A stretch of 64,000 nt of DNA, taken from the NCBI RefSeq assembly GCF_003265705.1, contig NW_020312903.1:23314194-23378193 (forward strand), given 5' to 3'. This DNA is from Callorhinus ursinus. Taxonomy: Eukaryota; Chordata; Mammalia; Carnivora; Otariidae. Made by a program: the position numbers and the translations under genes. Below are positions 13,227-25,086 of the stretch, piece after piece. Each line of letters begins with the position of its first letter. Positions within the stretch are counted from its first letter, which is position 1. The notes beneath the pieces were generated by a model. That model had not been told where the DNA came from. It saw only the letters and a list, made by a program, of their open reading frames with translations, and did not search any database.

Positions 13227-13345
13227 TGGGATGCCTGGCTGGCTCTGTCAGTAGAGAATGCAACTCTTGATCTTGGGGTCATGATTTCAAGCCCCACATT
13301 GGGCTTAAAGCTTAATTTAAAAAATAATAAGAATAACCCGCAAAA
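13227..13345 (+). mobile_element. SINEC, short (old) type
   Basis: Runs from gggatgcctggctggctctg to agccccacattgggc and an A-rich tail. Inserted at the junction following the L1 3' end. TSD not resolved. Confidence 0.75.
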
Positions 13346-13835
13346 AAAAAAAAAGCTCACATGTAAATAATGGAATGAAAAACTATGGTAACAGATAGGA
13401 AGAATGCCTCCTGACTGATGTGAAGAAACATCAGTAATTTGACACAGCCAAAGAGTGAATTGAAGATAGGTCAAAAGAAGTTATCCAAACTGAAGCTCAA
13501 AAAGAAAAAAAAAAAAAAAGCAACAGCACACCACACCAAAGCTGTGGGACAATATTATATAGTCTACTATATGTGTCATTTGAATCCCACGAGGAAAAGA
13601 GAGATGAATGGGATAGAGGAAATATTTGAAGAGATAATGGTCAAGAATTTTTCAAAATTAATGAAACATCAGAGCACAGTTGCAAAAAGCTCAGAGAATG
13701 GCAAAGATTTTTTTTTAATTTTTTTAACCTAGATACATTATATTCAAACTGCTAAAAAACAAAGATAAAGAGAATCTTGTAAGCAATCCATGGGGAAAAA
13801 TACGATATCTGTATACAGAACAAAGATGAGACTAA

Positions 13836-14031
13836 TGCAAATTTCTTCCATTTTATATAAAGTGCTATAATATTAACTTGTAGCTGACTATCATAAATTA
13901 AGGATGGATATTGCAATTCCTAGAGCAGAGTTCTTAACTGGGGCTCCATCTCTGCAAGATGTTGCTAAGGGTTTTGTTAGAGATCATGGTTTGATGAAGT
14001 GCCTGAAACAAGCAAAGGCCAAGATGTATTA
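13836..14031 (+). repeat. Left arm of an inverted duplication
   Basis: About 196 bp whose reverse complement recurs at 15,659-15,866. Shared blocks include aagtgctataatattaactt, gcaattcctagagcagag and ttgatgaagtgcctgaaaca. By eye the arms are roughly 95% identical apart from one gap of about 12 bp. The flanking sequence here is old L1, so this arm looks like the inserted copy. I do not recognise it as a named repeat. Confidence 0.85.
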
Positions 14032-14155
14032 AATGTTTGGCTCAGCAATGTGCAAGCCCAACAACAGTGGAGTGACATCTTTAAAGTGCTAAAATTAAAA
14101 AGAACTGATGGCTCTAAATTCTAAGTGCAACAAAACTATGTTTGAAAAAATAAGG

Positions 14156-14338
14156 AGGGGCGCCTGGGTGGCTCAAGTCGGTTAAGCATCTGCCTTCGGC
14201 CCCAGTCATGATCTCAGGGTCCTGGGATCAAGTCCCACATCAGGCTCTCTGTTCAGCAGGGAGTCTGCTTCTCCCTCTCCCTCTGTGCTTCCTCTCTCTC
14301 TCCCCCTCTCAAATAAATAAATGAAATCTTAAAAAAAG
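14156..14338 (+). mobile_element. SINEC, full-length
   Basis: Runs from ggggcgcctgggtggctc to ataaataaatgaaatctt and poly-A. The TSD is ambiguous because of A-rich flanks. Confidence 0.9.
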
Positions 14339-14574
14339 GAAAAAATGCTTTTCAGAAAAAAAACTGGACAAACTCAATAGATCTACACTACAAAAAAGTG
14401 TTGAAGTTCTTGAGGTAGAAGGAACAGGATATGAGACAGTAGTTTGGATCTCCACAAAGAAATGAAGATTCGAGGAAGCGCTTAAAATGTACATAAGTAT
14501 AAAGAACATTGTACTTCTATTTAAAGTTCTTAAAATAATTGATGGCCTAATCAAAAATACAAACAATATATTGA

Positions 14575-15655
14575 GGGTTTATAACATATGTAAAAGTAAC
14601 ACACCAATAACAATAGTACAAAAGACAAAGCGTATCAGTGTAAGATTCTTAGACCACATGCATTAGTTACTATGTGCTTTAATATGTTCTCAGTTCTGGG
14701 TTGAACTTAAGTACAGATTTCATTTTCACCTGAAATAAATAAGCCTGTTCACACATGTAAGGATTTGAAAACTGTAGTAAGTTGTCCTTTATTTTCCTAT
14801 GAATGACAGAATATTCTTTTTTACAGAAATACAAAACTTGTCTAGAGGCAGATCAGTAAATTTCATCTTTAGTGGACAATCAGCCTGCATCTCACAAATT
14901 CTCAAGCTGAGTGGAAGAGTTAGAGAAAGGGAACTTCCTTGAGTCACACTTGCATTGGAAGGGAGGGTGAATGCTGTTCAATTTTGTTCTGCAGTTCTTC
15001 CATGTGGTTTCATAAAACTGGACATTTGGTGATACTCCTTCTCTTTCTCAAACCCAAGCAGCAGTGGAAACATTTCAAAATTTCCTTTTGCAATATTTTT
15101 CCAAAAATTCAATTTCCTTTAAAATCCAAGAAACTTGTCACTTGAAATCAAAACCTGTTCTATGGTTCCTGCAGAGATTTGTTCAACAAGTTCATAGGAT
15201 TAAAAAAAAAAAAAAATGTCTACTGAGGGGGCTCATTTCCGTAACCCTTCTTCATTTCAAAGTTGTGAGCAAACTCTAGTCCTCTGTTTTCCTGAAAGTA
15301 CCCATAAGTCTCTTTTAACCTCAAACACCCTATTGAGAGCTCTTCCTCTGCTAAGCCCCCAGGTTTCTATATGTAACAAGGGATTTATGCACTCTTTTTC
15401 CCAGGTTTTGAAACAGTTCCAAAAAAACATTCTCAAGTAAATTAGCCTTTGTTTAATAAAGGTAACCATTTTTTGTAGCATCTTTCCAAATTTCCAAATT
15501 TCAACTCTTAAGAGTTTTTGACACAAACATCTCTCTGTAAAGAAAACAGTATATTGTGACATTAACACCTGGATTTTTTTTTTTTCTTAACAGGAGCCTG
15601 AAGCCAACACAAGTTCCTTTAAGACAGACCTTTTGTTTCCAGATATGAAGACAAA
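14575..15655. other. Unique sequence, nothing recognised
   Basis: About 1.1 kb between old L1 and the right duplication arm. It includes a poly-A at 15,201-15,216 and a poly-T at 15,574-15,586. The short ORFs have no recognisable similarity. Confidence 0.4.
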
Positions 15656-15658
15656 CAT

Positions 15659-15866
15659 AATACATCTTGGCCTCTGCTTGTTTCAGGCACTTCATCAAAC
15701 CATGATCTCTAACAAAACTCTTAGCAACATTTTGTAGGAACCTCACTCCAATGGAGCCCCAGTTAAGAAACTCTGCTCTAGGAATTGCAATACCCATCCT
15801 TAATTTATGATAGTCCACTACAAGTTAATATTATAGCACTTTATATAAAATGGAGGAAACTTGCAA
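15659..15866 (-). repeat. Right arm of an inverted duplication
   Basis: Reverse-complement partner of 13,836-14,031. It has an extra stretch near 15,735-15,750 (ggaacctcactcc) relative to the left arm. Sequence 5' of it contains a poly-T (15,574-15,586) that could be the A-tail of a minus-strand retrocopy, but no parent gene is recognised. Confidence 0.85.
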
Positions 15867-15894
15867 CACTTTATCTCATTTACCACCCTCTATT

Positions 15895-15950
15895 CCTTGT
15901 GGTATTGCTATCATACATTTGATATCTACTTATTTATAAATACCACAAGG
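15895..15950. repeat. Short perfect inverted repeat (hairpin)
   Basis: ccttgtggtatt at 15,895-15,906 pairs with aataccacaagg at 15,939-15,950 around a 32-base AT-rich loop. Could be the termini of a tiny degraded DNA transposon or chance. Confidence 0.6.
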
Positions 15951-16019
15951 CTATGTTATAATTTTTACAATAATAATCAACTGCCCTTTATGTAAATTAA
16001 GAGAGAAAAAAAGTTGGTG

Positions 16020-16517
16020 TGGTCAGCAGAATGATGGCCCCCCAAATATGTCCATGCCCTAATGCCCAGAAGTTGTGAATACGTTAGGTTACATGTCAAA
16101 GGGGGAATTATGGTAGCAGATCGAATTAATGATGCTAATCAATTGACTTTAAGATAGGGGTATTATCTTGAATTATCCAATTAGGCTCAAAACAATGTCA
16201 AGGGTCCCTAAAATGGAGAAAGAGAGGCAGAAGAAAACCAATAGAAATAGCAGCATGAAAAGGATTCGGAGTGATATTGCTGGCTTTGAAGAGGGGGCCA
16301 CAAGCCCCGGAGTGCAGGGGGCCTCTAGAAACTGGAAAAACAAGGAAACAGATTCTGCTCTAAAGCCTTCAGAAGGAGCATAACTAACACCTTAATTTTA
16401 GCTCAGTGCAGCCTCTTTCAGACCTCTGACCTCTCAAGTTTAAGACAATAAATTTGTCTTGTTTTTAGCCACTCTGGGGTAATTTGTTACAGTAGCATAG
16501 GAAACCAATCTAGATAG
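16020..16517 (+). mobile_element. MaLR solo LTR (MLT1-type)
   Basis: Recognised by ordered LTR blocks: gatggccccccaaatatg, cctaatgcccagaa, gattctgctctaaagcc, gacaataaatttgtcttg and the 3' end gtaatttgttacagtagcat. Non-coding. The 71-codon ORF at 16,168-16,383 lies within the LTR and is not a gene. Confidence 0.75.
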
Positions 16518-16843
16518 TATTTTGTATTTACTTTTTCAGACGCTGTTTATTTCTTCCTGTAGATAGAAATTGTCCTATCATGTCATTTACTTTTAACCTA
16601 AGGAGTATCTTTTTTGTATTCCTTGGAGTGGAGGCCTGCTGGTGATGATTCTCTCAATTTCCTTTTATCTTTATGTCTTTACTTACCTTTCATTATGGAG
16701 ATGATTTTCTCTGGATATGGAATTCTAGTATGACTTATTTTTTCTTCCAGTCCGCGCTTTAAAGTTGTCATACAGTTGTCTTCTGGTCCCCATTGTTTCT
16801 CATGAGAGAAATATTTTCTTCATTTTTCCCCTTATATATATAT

Positions 16844-16862
16844 ATATATTTCCCCCCCCCTT
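16844..16862. repeat. (AT)n and C-run low-complexity
   Basis: Short atatatatatat followed by ttcccccccccc. Confidence 0.7.
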
Positions 16863-17494
16863 TGGTTAAGATTTTTCTCTTTATTTTTGGTTTTCAACAG
16901 TTTGGTAGTGCAAAGTGTGATTTTCTTTGTGCTTTCGCTGCTAGGAGTTCACTGAAATTTTTGGAACTGTAAGTTGATATTTTCACCAAATTTGGGAAAT
17001 TTTCAGCTATTATTGTTTCAAATATTTCTTCTTCCCCATTACATAATTTCTCTCTTCTCCTTTTGGTTTGCAATTGCACACATGTTAGGCTGCTTGATAT
17101 TGTCTAACAACTTACTAAATCTTTGTTCTATTTTCTTCTTTTTTTCTTTATTCTTCAGATTCCATATTATTGTTGATCTTTCTTCAAGTTCACTGATACT
17201 TTTGCCATATCCAGTCTGATGTTAGACCCATCCAGAGACTATTTCATTTCAGATATTACACTTTTCAGGGCTAGAATTTCATTTTATTTTTTTTTAAATA
17301 GTTTTCATTTTTCTTCTGAAATTCCTCCATTTGCTCACTCACTATGGCTATCTTTTCATGTTAAGTCTTTGAAAATATTTATAATAACTGCTTTAGAGTC
17401 CTTTAAAATCATATGGGTCATCCCAGGGTCTGTTTCTGTTGAGAACTTTTTCTCTAATCTTGGGTAATGTTTTCCTGTGTCTTTACATGTTTCA

Positions 17495-17610
17495 TTAAAA
17501 AAATTTTTTTTTAATTTTTTAATAAGCTCTACATCTGAGCATGGGGCTTGAACTCACAACCCTGAGATCCAGGGTTACATGCTCCACCAACTAAGCCAGC
17601 CAGGCGCCCC
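17495..17610 (-). mobile_element. SINEC, short type
   Basis: T-rich tail, then aagctctacatctgagcatg, ending gccagccaggcgcccc. Flanked by short repeats of atgttt. Confidence 0.8.
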
Positions 17611-17904
17611 ATGTTTAATATTTTTTATCCTAAACATTGTAGACAATACATGAATTTATCTTCTTCTGAAGGATTCTGATTTCCATTCTAGTAGGCAGCT
17701 AAGTTCCTAATAACTTTAGTGGCTGATGACTTTGAACTTGTGTAAGCTTACTTTTATATTTTTAGGATGGGTCTATTTCAATTTTATTCTTAGTTTTAGA
17801 GCAAATCTTTAGTCACAGGAAATAGTCTTTACCCCAAAGGTGTAGCCCCTTTTGAGTTTTGATTAAAAGCTTGAAATGTTTACCAAGCCCCTCTGACTTG
17901 GTAG

Positions 17905-18046
17905 GACAATGGTCTCAACGTCTGTGTTCCCCCCATATTCACATATTGTAATCCTAACACCAAATGTAATGATGTTAAGAGGTGAGGCCTTTTAGAATTC
18001 ATTAGGTCATGAGGATAGAGCACTCATAAATGGGATTAGTGCCTTT
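17905..18046 (+). mobile_element. MaLR-like LTR, left part (interrupted by full-length L1)
   Basis: Contains the pattern ggtctcaacgtctgtgttcc, aatcctaacaccaaatg, attaggtcatgaggatagag and gggattagtgcc. The rest of the element (attaaagagacccca onward) is found at 25,087-25,310 on the other side of the L1. Confidence 0.65.
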
Positions 18047-18449
18047 TTTTTATTATTATGTTATGTTAATCACCATATATTACATCATTAGTTTTTGATG
18101 TCGTGTTCCATGATTCATTATTTGCATATAACACCCAGAGCTCCATTCAATACGTGCCCTCAATACCCATCACCAGGCTAACCTATTCCCCCCCAACCCC
18201 CTCCCCTCTAGAACCCTCAGTTTGTTTCTCAGAGTCCATAGTCTCTCATGGTTCATCTCCCCCTCCGAATTCCCCCCCTTCATTTTTCCCATCCTACTAT
18301 TTTTTTTAACATATAATGTATTATTTGTTCGGACAGCTCTGTGATTCATCAGTCTTACACAATTCATAGCACTCACCATAGCACATACCCTCCCCAGTGT
18401 CTGTCACCCAGCCACCCCATCCCTCCCACCCCCTACCACTCCAGCAACC

Positions 18450-18612
18450 CTCAGTTTGTTTCCTGAGATTAAGAATTCCTCATGTCAGTGAGATCATATG
18501 ATACATGTCTTTCTCTGATTGACTTATTTTGCTTACATAATACCCTCTAGTTCCATCCATGTCATAGCAAATGGCAAGATTTGGGGGGTTTTTTTGATGG
18601 CTGCATAATATT

Positions 18613-18662
<50 letters not shown>

Positions 18663-21600
18663 ATTACTTCTTTATCCATTCATCTGGTGATGGACATCTT
18701 GGCTCTTTCCATAGTTTGGCTCTTGTGGACATTGCTGCTATAAACATTAGGGTACACGTACCCCTTCGGATCACTACATTTGTATCTTTGTGGTAAATAC
18801 CCAGTAGTGAAATTGCTGGGTCGTACAGTAGCTCTATTAGCTCTATTTTCAACTTTTTGAGGAACCTCCATACTCTTTTCCAGAGTGGCTGCACCAGCTT
18901 GCATTCCCACCAACAATGTAGGAGGGTTCCCCTTTCTCCACATCCTCGACAATATCTGTTGTTTCCTGACTTGTTATTTTAGCCATTCTGACTGGTATGA
19001 GGTGGTATCTCATTGAGGTTTTGATTTGGATTTCCCTGATGTCGAGTGATGTTGAGCACTTTTTCATGTGTCTCTTGGCCATTTGGATGTCTTCTTTGGA
19101 AAAATGTCTGTTCATGGCTTCTGCCCATTTCTTGATTGGATTATTTGTTCTTTGGGTGTTGAGTTTGATAAGTTCTTTATAGATTTTGGATACTAGCCCT
19201 CTATCTGATATGTCATTTGCAAATATCTTCTCCCATTCTGTCAGTTGCCTTTTGTTTTGTTGACTTATCTTGATGAAGTCCCAATAGTTCATTTTTGCCC
19301 TTGCTTCCCTTGCCTTTAGCAATGTTTCTAGGAAGAAGTTGCTGCAGCTGAGGTTGAAGAGGTTGCTGCCTGTGTTCTCCTTTAGGATTTTGATGGACTC
19401 CTGTCTCACATTTAGGTCTTTCGACCATTTCGAGTCTATTTTTGTGTGTGGAAATGGTCCAGTTTCATTCTTCTGCATGTGGCTGGCGAATTTTCCCCAA
19501 CACCATTTGCTGAAGAGACTGTCTTTTTTCCATTGGACATTCTTTCCTGCTTTGTTGACGATTAGTTGACCATAGAGTTGAGGGTCCATTTCTGGGCTCT
19601 CTATCCTGTTCCATTGATCTATGTGTCTGTTTTTGTGCCAGTACCATACTGTCTTGATGATTACAGCTTTGTAATAGAGTTTGAAGTCTGGAATTGTGAT
19701 GCCACAATTGAAAAGCTTTGCTTTTCTTTTTCAACATTCCTCTGGCTATTTGGGGTCTTTTCTGGTTCTATACAAATTTTAGGATTATTTTTCCATTTCT
19801 TTTTTAAAAAGTGGATGGTATTTTGATAGGGGTTGCATTAAGTATGTAGATTGCTCTAGGTAGCATTGACATCTTCACAATATTTGTTCTTCCAATCCAG
19901 AAGCATGGAACATTTTTCCATTTCTTTCTGTCTTCCTCACTTTCTTTCATGAGTATTTTATAGTTTTCTGAGTACAGATTCTTTGCCTCTTTGGTTAGAT
20001 TTATTCCTAGGTATCTTATGGTTTTGGGTGCAATGGTAAATGAGATTGACTCCTCTTTCTTCTGTCTTGTTGTTGGTGTATAAGAATGCCACTGATTTCT
20101 GTGCATTGATTTTATATCCTGCCACTTTACTGAATTCCTGTATGAGTTCTAGCAGTTTTGGCGTGGAGTCTTTTGGGTTTTCCACATAAAGTATCATATC
20201 ATCTGCAAAGAGTGAGAGTTTGACTTCTTCTTTGCTGATTCGGATGCCTTTTATTTCTTTTTGTTGTCTGATTGCTGTGGCTAGGACTTCTAATACTATG
20301 TTGAATAGCAGTGGTGATAATGGACATCCCTGCCGTGTTCCTGACCTTAGGGGGAAACCTCTCAGTCTTTCCCCATTGAGAATGATATTCAGTGTGGGTT
20401 TTTCATAGATGGCTTTTATGATATTGAGGTATGTACCCTCTATCCCTATACTCTGAAGAGTTTTGATCAAGAAAGGATGCTGTACTTTGTCAAATGCCTT
20501 TTCTGCATCTATTGAGAGGATCATCTGGTTCTTGTTCTTTCTTTGATGAATGTATTGTATCACATTGATTGATTTGTGGATGTAGAACCAACCTTGCAGC
20601 CCAGGGATAAATTCCACTTGGCCGTGATGAATAATCCTTTTAATGTACTGTTGGATCCTGTTGGCTAGTATTTTGGTGAGAATTTTTGCATCCATGTTCA
20701 TCAGGGACATTGGTCTGTAATTCTTTTTGATGGGGTCTTTGTCTGATTTTGGGATCAAGGTAATGCTGGCCTCATAAAATGAGTTTGGAAGTTTTCCTTC
20801 CATATCTATTTTTTGGAACAGTTTCAGAAGAATAGGTATTAATTCTTCCTTAAATGTTTGGTAGAATTCGCCTGGGAAGCCATCGGGCCCTGGGCTCTTG
20901 TTTGTTAGGAGATTTTTGATTACTGCTTCAATTTCCTTAGTAGTTATGGGTCTGTTCAGGTTTTCTATTTCTTCCTGGTTCAGTTTGGGTTGTTTATACA
21001 TCTCTAGGAATGCATCCATTTCTTCCAGGTTATCTAATTTGGTGGCATATAGTTGCTCATAATATGTTCTTATAATTGTCTGTATTTCTTTGGTGTTAGT
21101 TGTGATCTCTCCTCTTTCATTCATGATTTTATTTATTTGGGTCCTTCTCTTTTCTTTTTGATAAGTCTGGCCAGGGCTTTATCAATCTTATTAATTCTTT
21201 CAAAGAACCAGCTCCTAGTTTCGTTGATCTGTTCTACTGTTTTTTGGTTTCTACTTCATTGATTTCTGCTCTGATCTTTATTCTTTCTCTTCTCCTGCTG
21301 GGTTTAGGCTTTATTTGCTGTTCTTTCTCCAGCTCCTTTAGGTGTAGGGTTAGGTTGTGTATTTGAGACCTTTCTTGTTTCTTGAGAAAGGCTTGTTTTG
21401 CTATATACTTTCCTCTTAGGGCCACCTTTGCTGCATCCCAAAGATTTTGAACCATTGTGTTTTCATTTTCATTTGTTTCCATGAATTTTTTAAATTCGTC
21501 TTTCATTTCCTGGTTGACCCATTCACTCTTTAGTAGGATGCTCTTTAGCTTCCATGTGTTTGAGTTCTTTCCAACTCTTCTCTTGTGATTGAGTTCTAGT

Positions 21601-22310
21601 TTCAAAGCATTGTGGTCCAAAAATATGCAGGGAATGATCCCAATCTTTTGGTACCAGTTGAGACCTGATTTGTAACCTAGGATGTGATCTATTCTGGAGA
21701 ATGTTCCATGGGCACTAGAGAAGAATGTGTGTTCTGTTGCTTTGGGATGGAATATTCTGAATATATCTGTGGAGTCCATTTGGTCCAGTGTGTCATTTAA
21801 AGTCTTTATTTCCTCGTTGATCTTTTGCTTAGATGATCTGTCCATTTCAGTGAGGGGGGTGTTAAAGTCCCCTACTATTATTGTATTGTTGTTGATGTGT
21901 TTCTTTGCTTTTGTTATTAATTGGCTTATATAATTGGCTGCTCCCATGTTAGGGGCATAGATATTTACAATTGTTAGATCTTCTTGTTGGATAGACCCTT
22001 TAAGTGTCTATGATATAGTGTCCTTCTTCATCTCTTATTATAGTCTTTGGCTTAAAATCTTAATTTGTCTGATCTAAGGATTGCCACCCCAGCTTTCTTT
22101 TGATGTCCATTAGCATGGTAAATGGTTTTCCACCCCCTCACTTTCGATCTGAGGGTGTCTTTGCATCTAAAATGAGTCTCTTGTAGACAGCATATCAGTG
22201 GGTCTTGTTTTTTTTAACCAATCTGATACCCTGTGTCTTTTGATTGGGGCATTTAGCCCATTTACATTCAGGGTAACTACTAAAAGATATAAATTTAGTG
22301 CCATTTTATT
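18450..22310 (-). pseudogene. L1 ORF2 (endonuclease-reverse transcriptase), disrupted
   Basis: L1 ORF2p nicks target DNA and reverse-transcribes RNA. The apurinic-type endonuclease domain starts near 22,290 and continues in an open block at 21,947-21,234 with GDFN and RIDH motifs. The reverse transcriptase lies in a 388-codon block at 21,124-19,958: [12 protein letters not shown] at residues 77-88, the metal-binding Asp in SIDAEKAFD (about 206), [10 protein letters not shown] (266-275), and catalytic FADD at 306-309. A frameshift near 20,060 follows, then the next frame continues ([13 protein letters not shown]). The C-terminal block at 19,589-18,849 shifts again into the terminal segment 18,894-18,664. 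The number of breaks shows a decayed copy, though catalytic motifs persist. Confidence 0.92.
18619..18660. repeat. (TA)n microsatellite
   Basis: Pure TA run of about 42 bp inside the L1 ORF2 3' region. Confidence 0.95.
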
Positions 22311-22385
22311 GCCTGTAAGGTGACTGTTACTGTATATTGTCTGTGTTCCTTTCTGGTCTATGTTACTTTTAGGCTCTCTCTTTGC

Positions 22386-23305
22386 TTAGAGGACCCCTTT
22401 CAATATTTCTTGTAGGGCTGGTTTTGTGTTTGCAAATTCTTTTAGTTTTTGTTTGTCCTGGAAGCCTTTTACCTCTCCTTCTATTTTCAGTGACAGCCTA
22501 GCTGGATATAGTATTCTTGGCTGCATATTTTTCTCATTTAGTGCTCTGAATATATCATGCCAGTCCTTTCTGGCCTGCCAGGTCTCTGTGGATAGGTCTG
22601 TTGCCAATCGAATGTTTCTACCATTGTAGGTTACAGACCTCTTGTCCCAAGCTGCTTTCAGGATTTTCTCTTTGTCTCTGAGAATTGTAAGTTTTCCTAT
22701 TAGATGTCGGGGTGTTGACCTATTTTTATTGATTTTGAGGGGGTTCTCTGTGCCTCCTGGATTTTGATGCCTGTTTCCTTCCCCAAATTAGCGAAGTTCT
22801 CTGCTATAACTTGCTCTAATATACCTTCTGCCCCTCTCTCTGTTATTTCTTCTTCTGGGGTCCCAATTATTCTAATATTGTTTCATCTTATGGTATCACT
22901 TATCTCTCGAATTCTGCCCTCGTGATCCAGTAGTTGTTTCTCTCTCTTTTTCTCAGCTTTTTTATCCTCCATCATTTGGTCTTCTATATCACTAATTCTC
23001 TCTTCTGCCTTATTGAGTTAGATATCCTAACTAATCCTAATCCTAACAGTTAGAGCCTCCATTTTTTGATTGCACCTCATTATAGCCTTTTTGATTTTGA
23101 CTTGGTTAGATTTTAGTTCTTTTATTTCTCCAGAGAGGGTTTCTCTAGTATCGTCCATGCTTTTTTCAAGCCCAACTAGTATCTTTATAATCGTCTATCT
23201 GAACCCTAGTTCCAACATCTTACTAATGTCCATACTGATTAGGTCCCTGGCAGTCGGTACTGCCTCTTGTCCTTTTTTTTGAGGTGATTTTTTCCGTCTT
23301 GTCAT
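22386..23305 (-). pseudogene. L1 ORF1 (RNA-binding protein), disrupted
   Basis: ORF1p is the trimeric nucleic-acid chaperone of the L1 RNP. The start codon is at 23,305-23,303, opening with a basic MTRRKKSPQKKGQ segment typical of carnivore ORF1. The C-terminal domain is open at 22,607-22,386 and contains TWQARKDWHDIFRALNEKN and YPARLSLKIEG. In between, the reading frame is lost. A small tandem expansion of taatcc at 23,026-23,045 lies in the coiled-coil region and is one likely lesion. Confidence 0.88.
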
Positions 23306-25086
23306 TTTGTCCAGAGGAGAATAGATGAATGAGAGAACAAAATGCTAACAGGGTAACAATGACCCCAGGACAATATACACTAAACAAATCAGAAGAGACC
23401 TGAAACCGGGGGAAAAAAAGGGGAAAGAAAGGAAAAAAGAAAAAAAGGATATGATCAAATATGATCAGGCTGGTGAATAGATCAGTGCCACACACTAGAT
23501 TCTGGAGTATTTTGGTCTGTTAGAAGAAACTGCCTCCCAAAATTTTAAAGAAAGAAAAACTTATATATGTATTAAAATGAGGGTAAATATGATGAAGGGA
23601 TAGAATATGACTGTAAAGATGAAAATTATAAAAGATTTTATAAAAGGAATTGATAAGATAAGAAGTTGGTTGAAAAAGAAAGAAGAGAAATTTAAAAAAA
23701 GGGGGGGCAGAGAATGGGATCAGGTGGGAGACTAGAACAAAGCCATACACTAGAGATTTAAGGTATATTTTGGTCTGTTAGAAGAAACTGTATCCCAAAA
23801 TTTTAAAGAGAGAACAACCTATATATATATCAAAAATAAGGTTAACTACAATGAAGGGATAGAATATGGTTTTAAAAATGAAAAATAAAAAAGATTTTTA
23901 AAAAAGGGATTTATAAGGTGTTGGTTGAAAAGGGGAAAAAGAAAAATTCAAAAAAATAGAAAAAGAAAAGAAAGAAAATTTTAAAAATTTGAACTTTGAA
24001 AGACTAAAGAATTATGGGATAAAAGCCATGGATTCTCTGTGCAGTATTTCCCTAGCGCTGGAGTTCTGCCATTCTCATTGATCGGTAAACTTGGTCTTGG
24101 CTGGCTGTTCATGCTGATCTTCTGCGGGAGGGACCTGTTCCCATGGTTTCCAAATGTCTTTGCCGGAGGCGGAATTGCCCCACCCTTGCCTGGTCCGGGT
24201 TAAGTAATCTGCTCGGGTTTGCTCTCAGGAGCTTTTGTTCCCTGCAAGCTTTCCGTACAGCTTTGGAGGACGAGAGTGAAAATGGCAGCCTCCCAATCTG
24301 CACCCTGGAGGAGCCGAGAACTCGGGGCCCTGCTCCTCAGTGCGCCCCCAGAGAAAAGCATTCAGTCACACGCATCTCCCAGGTCTCCGGCCGCACCCCA
24401 TGCTCACCCAGCCTATGACCGAGTGTTTCTATCTCTGGCACCCAACCCTGTGTGGAGTCTCCAAACCCAGCAGATCCCTGCGGTGCGCTCCCGCGCCGCT
24501 CCTCCTAGAGGGAAGAAGGGGAGTCTCCCCGGATCTGCTGCTTGTCGGGTCCCTGCTGGAGGAGCAGTGGCCTGACTGTGCCGTGGATCAGAGTTTATGG
24601 CAACCCCGAGCTGAGAGCCGGCGCCTAGGCTCCATCTCTGCAGCCGGCTTCCCCGCTCTGATACCTGGGAGCTCTGCTGCACTCGGGCACCCCCGGTCTT
24701 TCTGTGACCCCAAGGGTCCTGAGACCACACTGTCCCGCGAGGGTTCCACCCCCAGCTTAGCCACTGGGGGGACGTCCCTCAGTGGAGCCGACTTCTAAAA
24801 GTCCCAATTTTGTGCTCCGCGGCTCTATCACTTGCCAGAAGCGGCCGATGGAGGCCCCCTCCCCCGCCGTCTATCCTCCCGAATATCGCCTCGGATTCAC
24901 TTCTCCGCACATCCTACCTTCCAGAAAGTGGTCGCTTTTCTGTTCAGAGAGAGTTGCTGCTATTCTTTTCTTCGATCTCCTGTTGAGCTTGTAGGTGTTC
25001 AGAATGGTTTGATCCCTATCCAGCTGAATTCCTGGGACCAGACGAAATTTAGGTCTCCTACTCCTCTGCCATCTTGCTCCTCCCCT
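23306..25086 (-). promoter_or_regulatory. L1 5'UTR with internal promoter region
   Basis: 1.8 kb upstream of ORF1. The distal half (24,120-25,080) is GC- and CpG-rich, in contrast with the AT-rich surroundings, as expected for an L1 internal promoter. The proximal half (23,400-24,000) is purine-rich and contains two imperfect copies of a unit of about 240 bp (ggtctgttagaagaaactg at 23,514 and 23,773), so the UTR has an internal tandem duplication. ORFs within it are spurious. Confidence 0.8.

Larger units (their letters stand above)
13370..14570 (+). mobile_element. Old L1 fragment, right part, with nested segments
   Basis: L1M-like blocks: gagataatggtcaagaatttttc, attatattcaaactgctaaaa, acagtggagtgacatctttaaag, and acactacaaaaaagtgttgaag. 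Interrupted by the duplicated segment at 13,836-14,031 and a SINEC at 14,156-14,338. No coding capacity. Confidence 0.55.
16530..17900 (-). mobile_element. Old L1 remnant, antisense
   Basis: Antisense L1M-like pattern: ttttcagctattattgtttc, caattgcacacatgttaggc, tgcttgatattgtctaacaa. A SINEC at 17,495-17,610 interrupts it. The same element probably continues in 25,290-25,760. Confidence 0.6.
18047..25086 (-). mobile_element. Full-length carnivore L1 (LINE-1), ORFs broken
   Basis: 7.0 kb antisense element. The 3' end (poly-T then attatgttatgttaatcacc) is at 18,041-18,070 and the 5' end, whose sense sequence begins with gagcaagatggcagagg, is at about 25,083. Order on the minus strand: 5'UTR 25,086-23,306, ORF1 23,305-about 22,390, ORF2 about 22,310-18,450, 3'UTR. 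TSD gggattagtgcctttt (18,032-18,047) and tggattagtgctttt (25,086-25,100) splits a MaLR-like LTR. The near full length and intact-looking TSD point to a Carnivora-lineage insertion. Multiple frameshifts and stops in both ORFs mean it cannot mobilise itself. Confidence 0.95.

Noticed and set aside
19958..21124. 388-codon reverse transcriptase ORF as a functional gene or viral polymerase
   Set aside because: It is one fragment of L1 ORF2 in a broken element; the frame is lost near 20,060 and upstream.
24219..24798. GC-rich ORFs of 105-152 codons
   Set aside because: All lie in the L1 5'UTR; no protein similarity beyond that.
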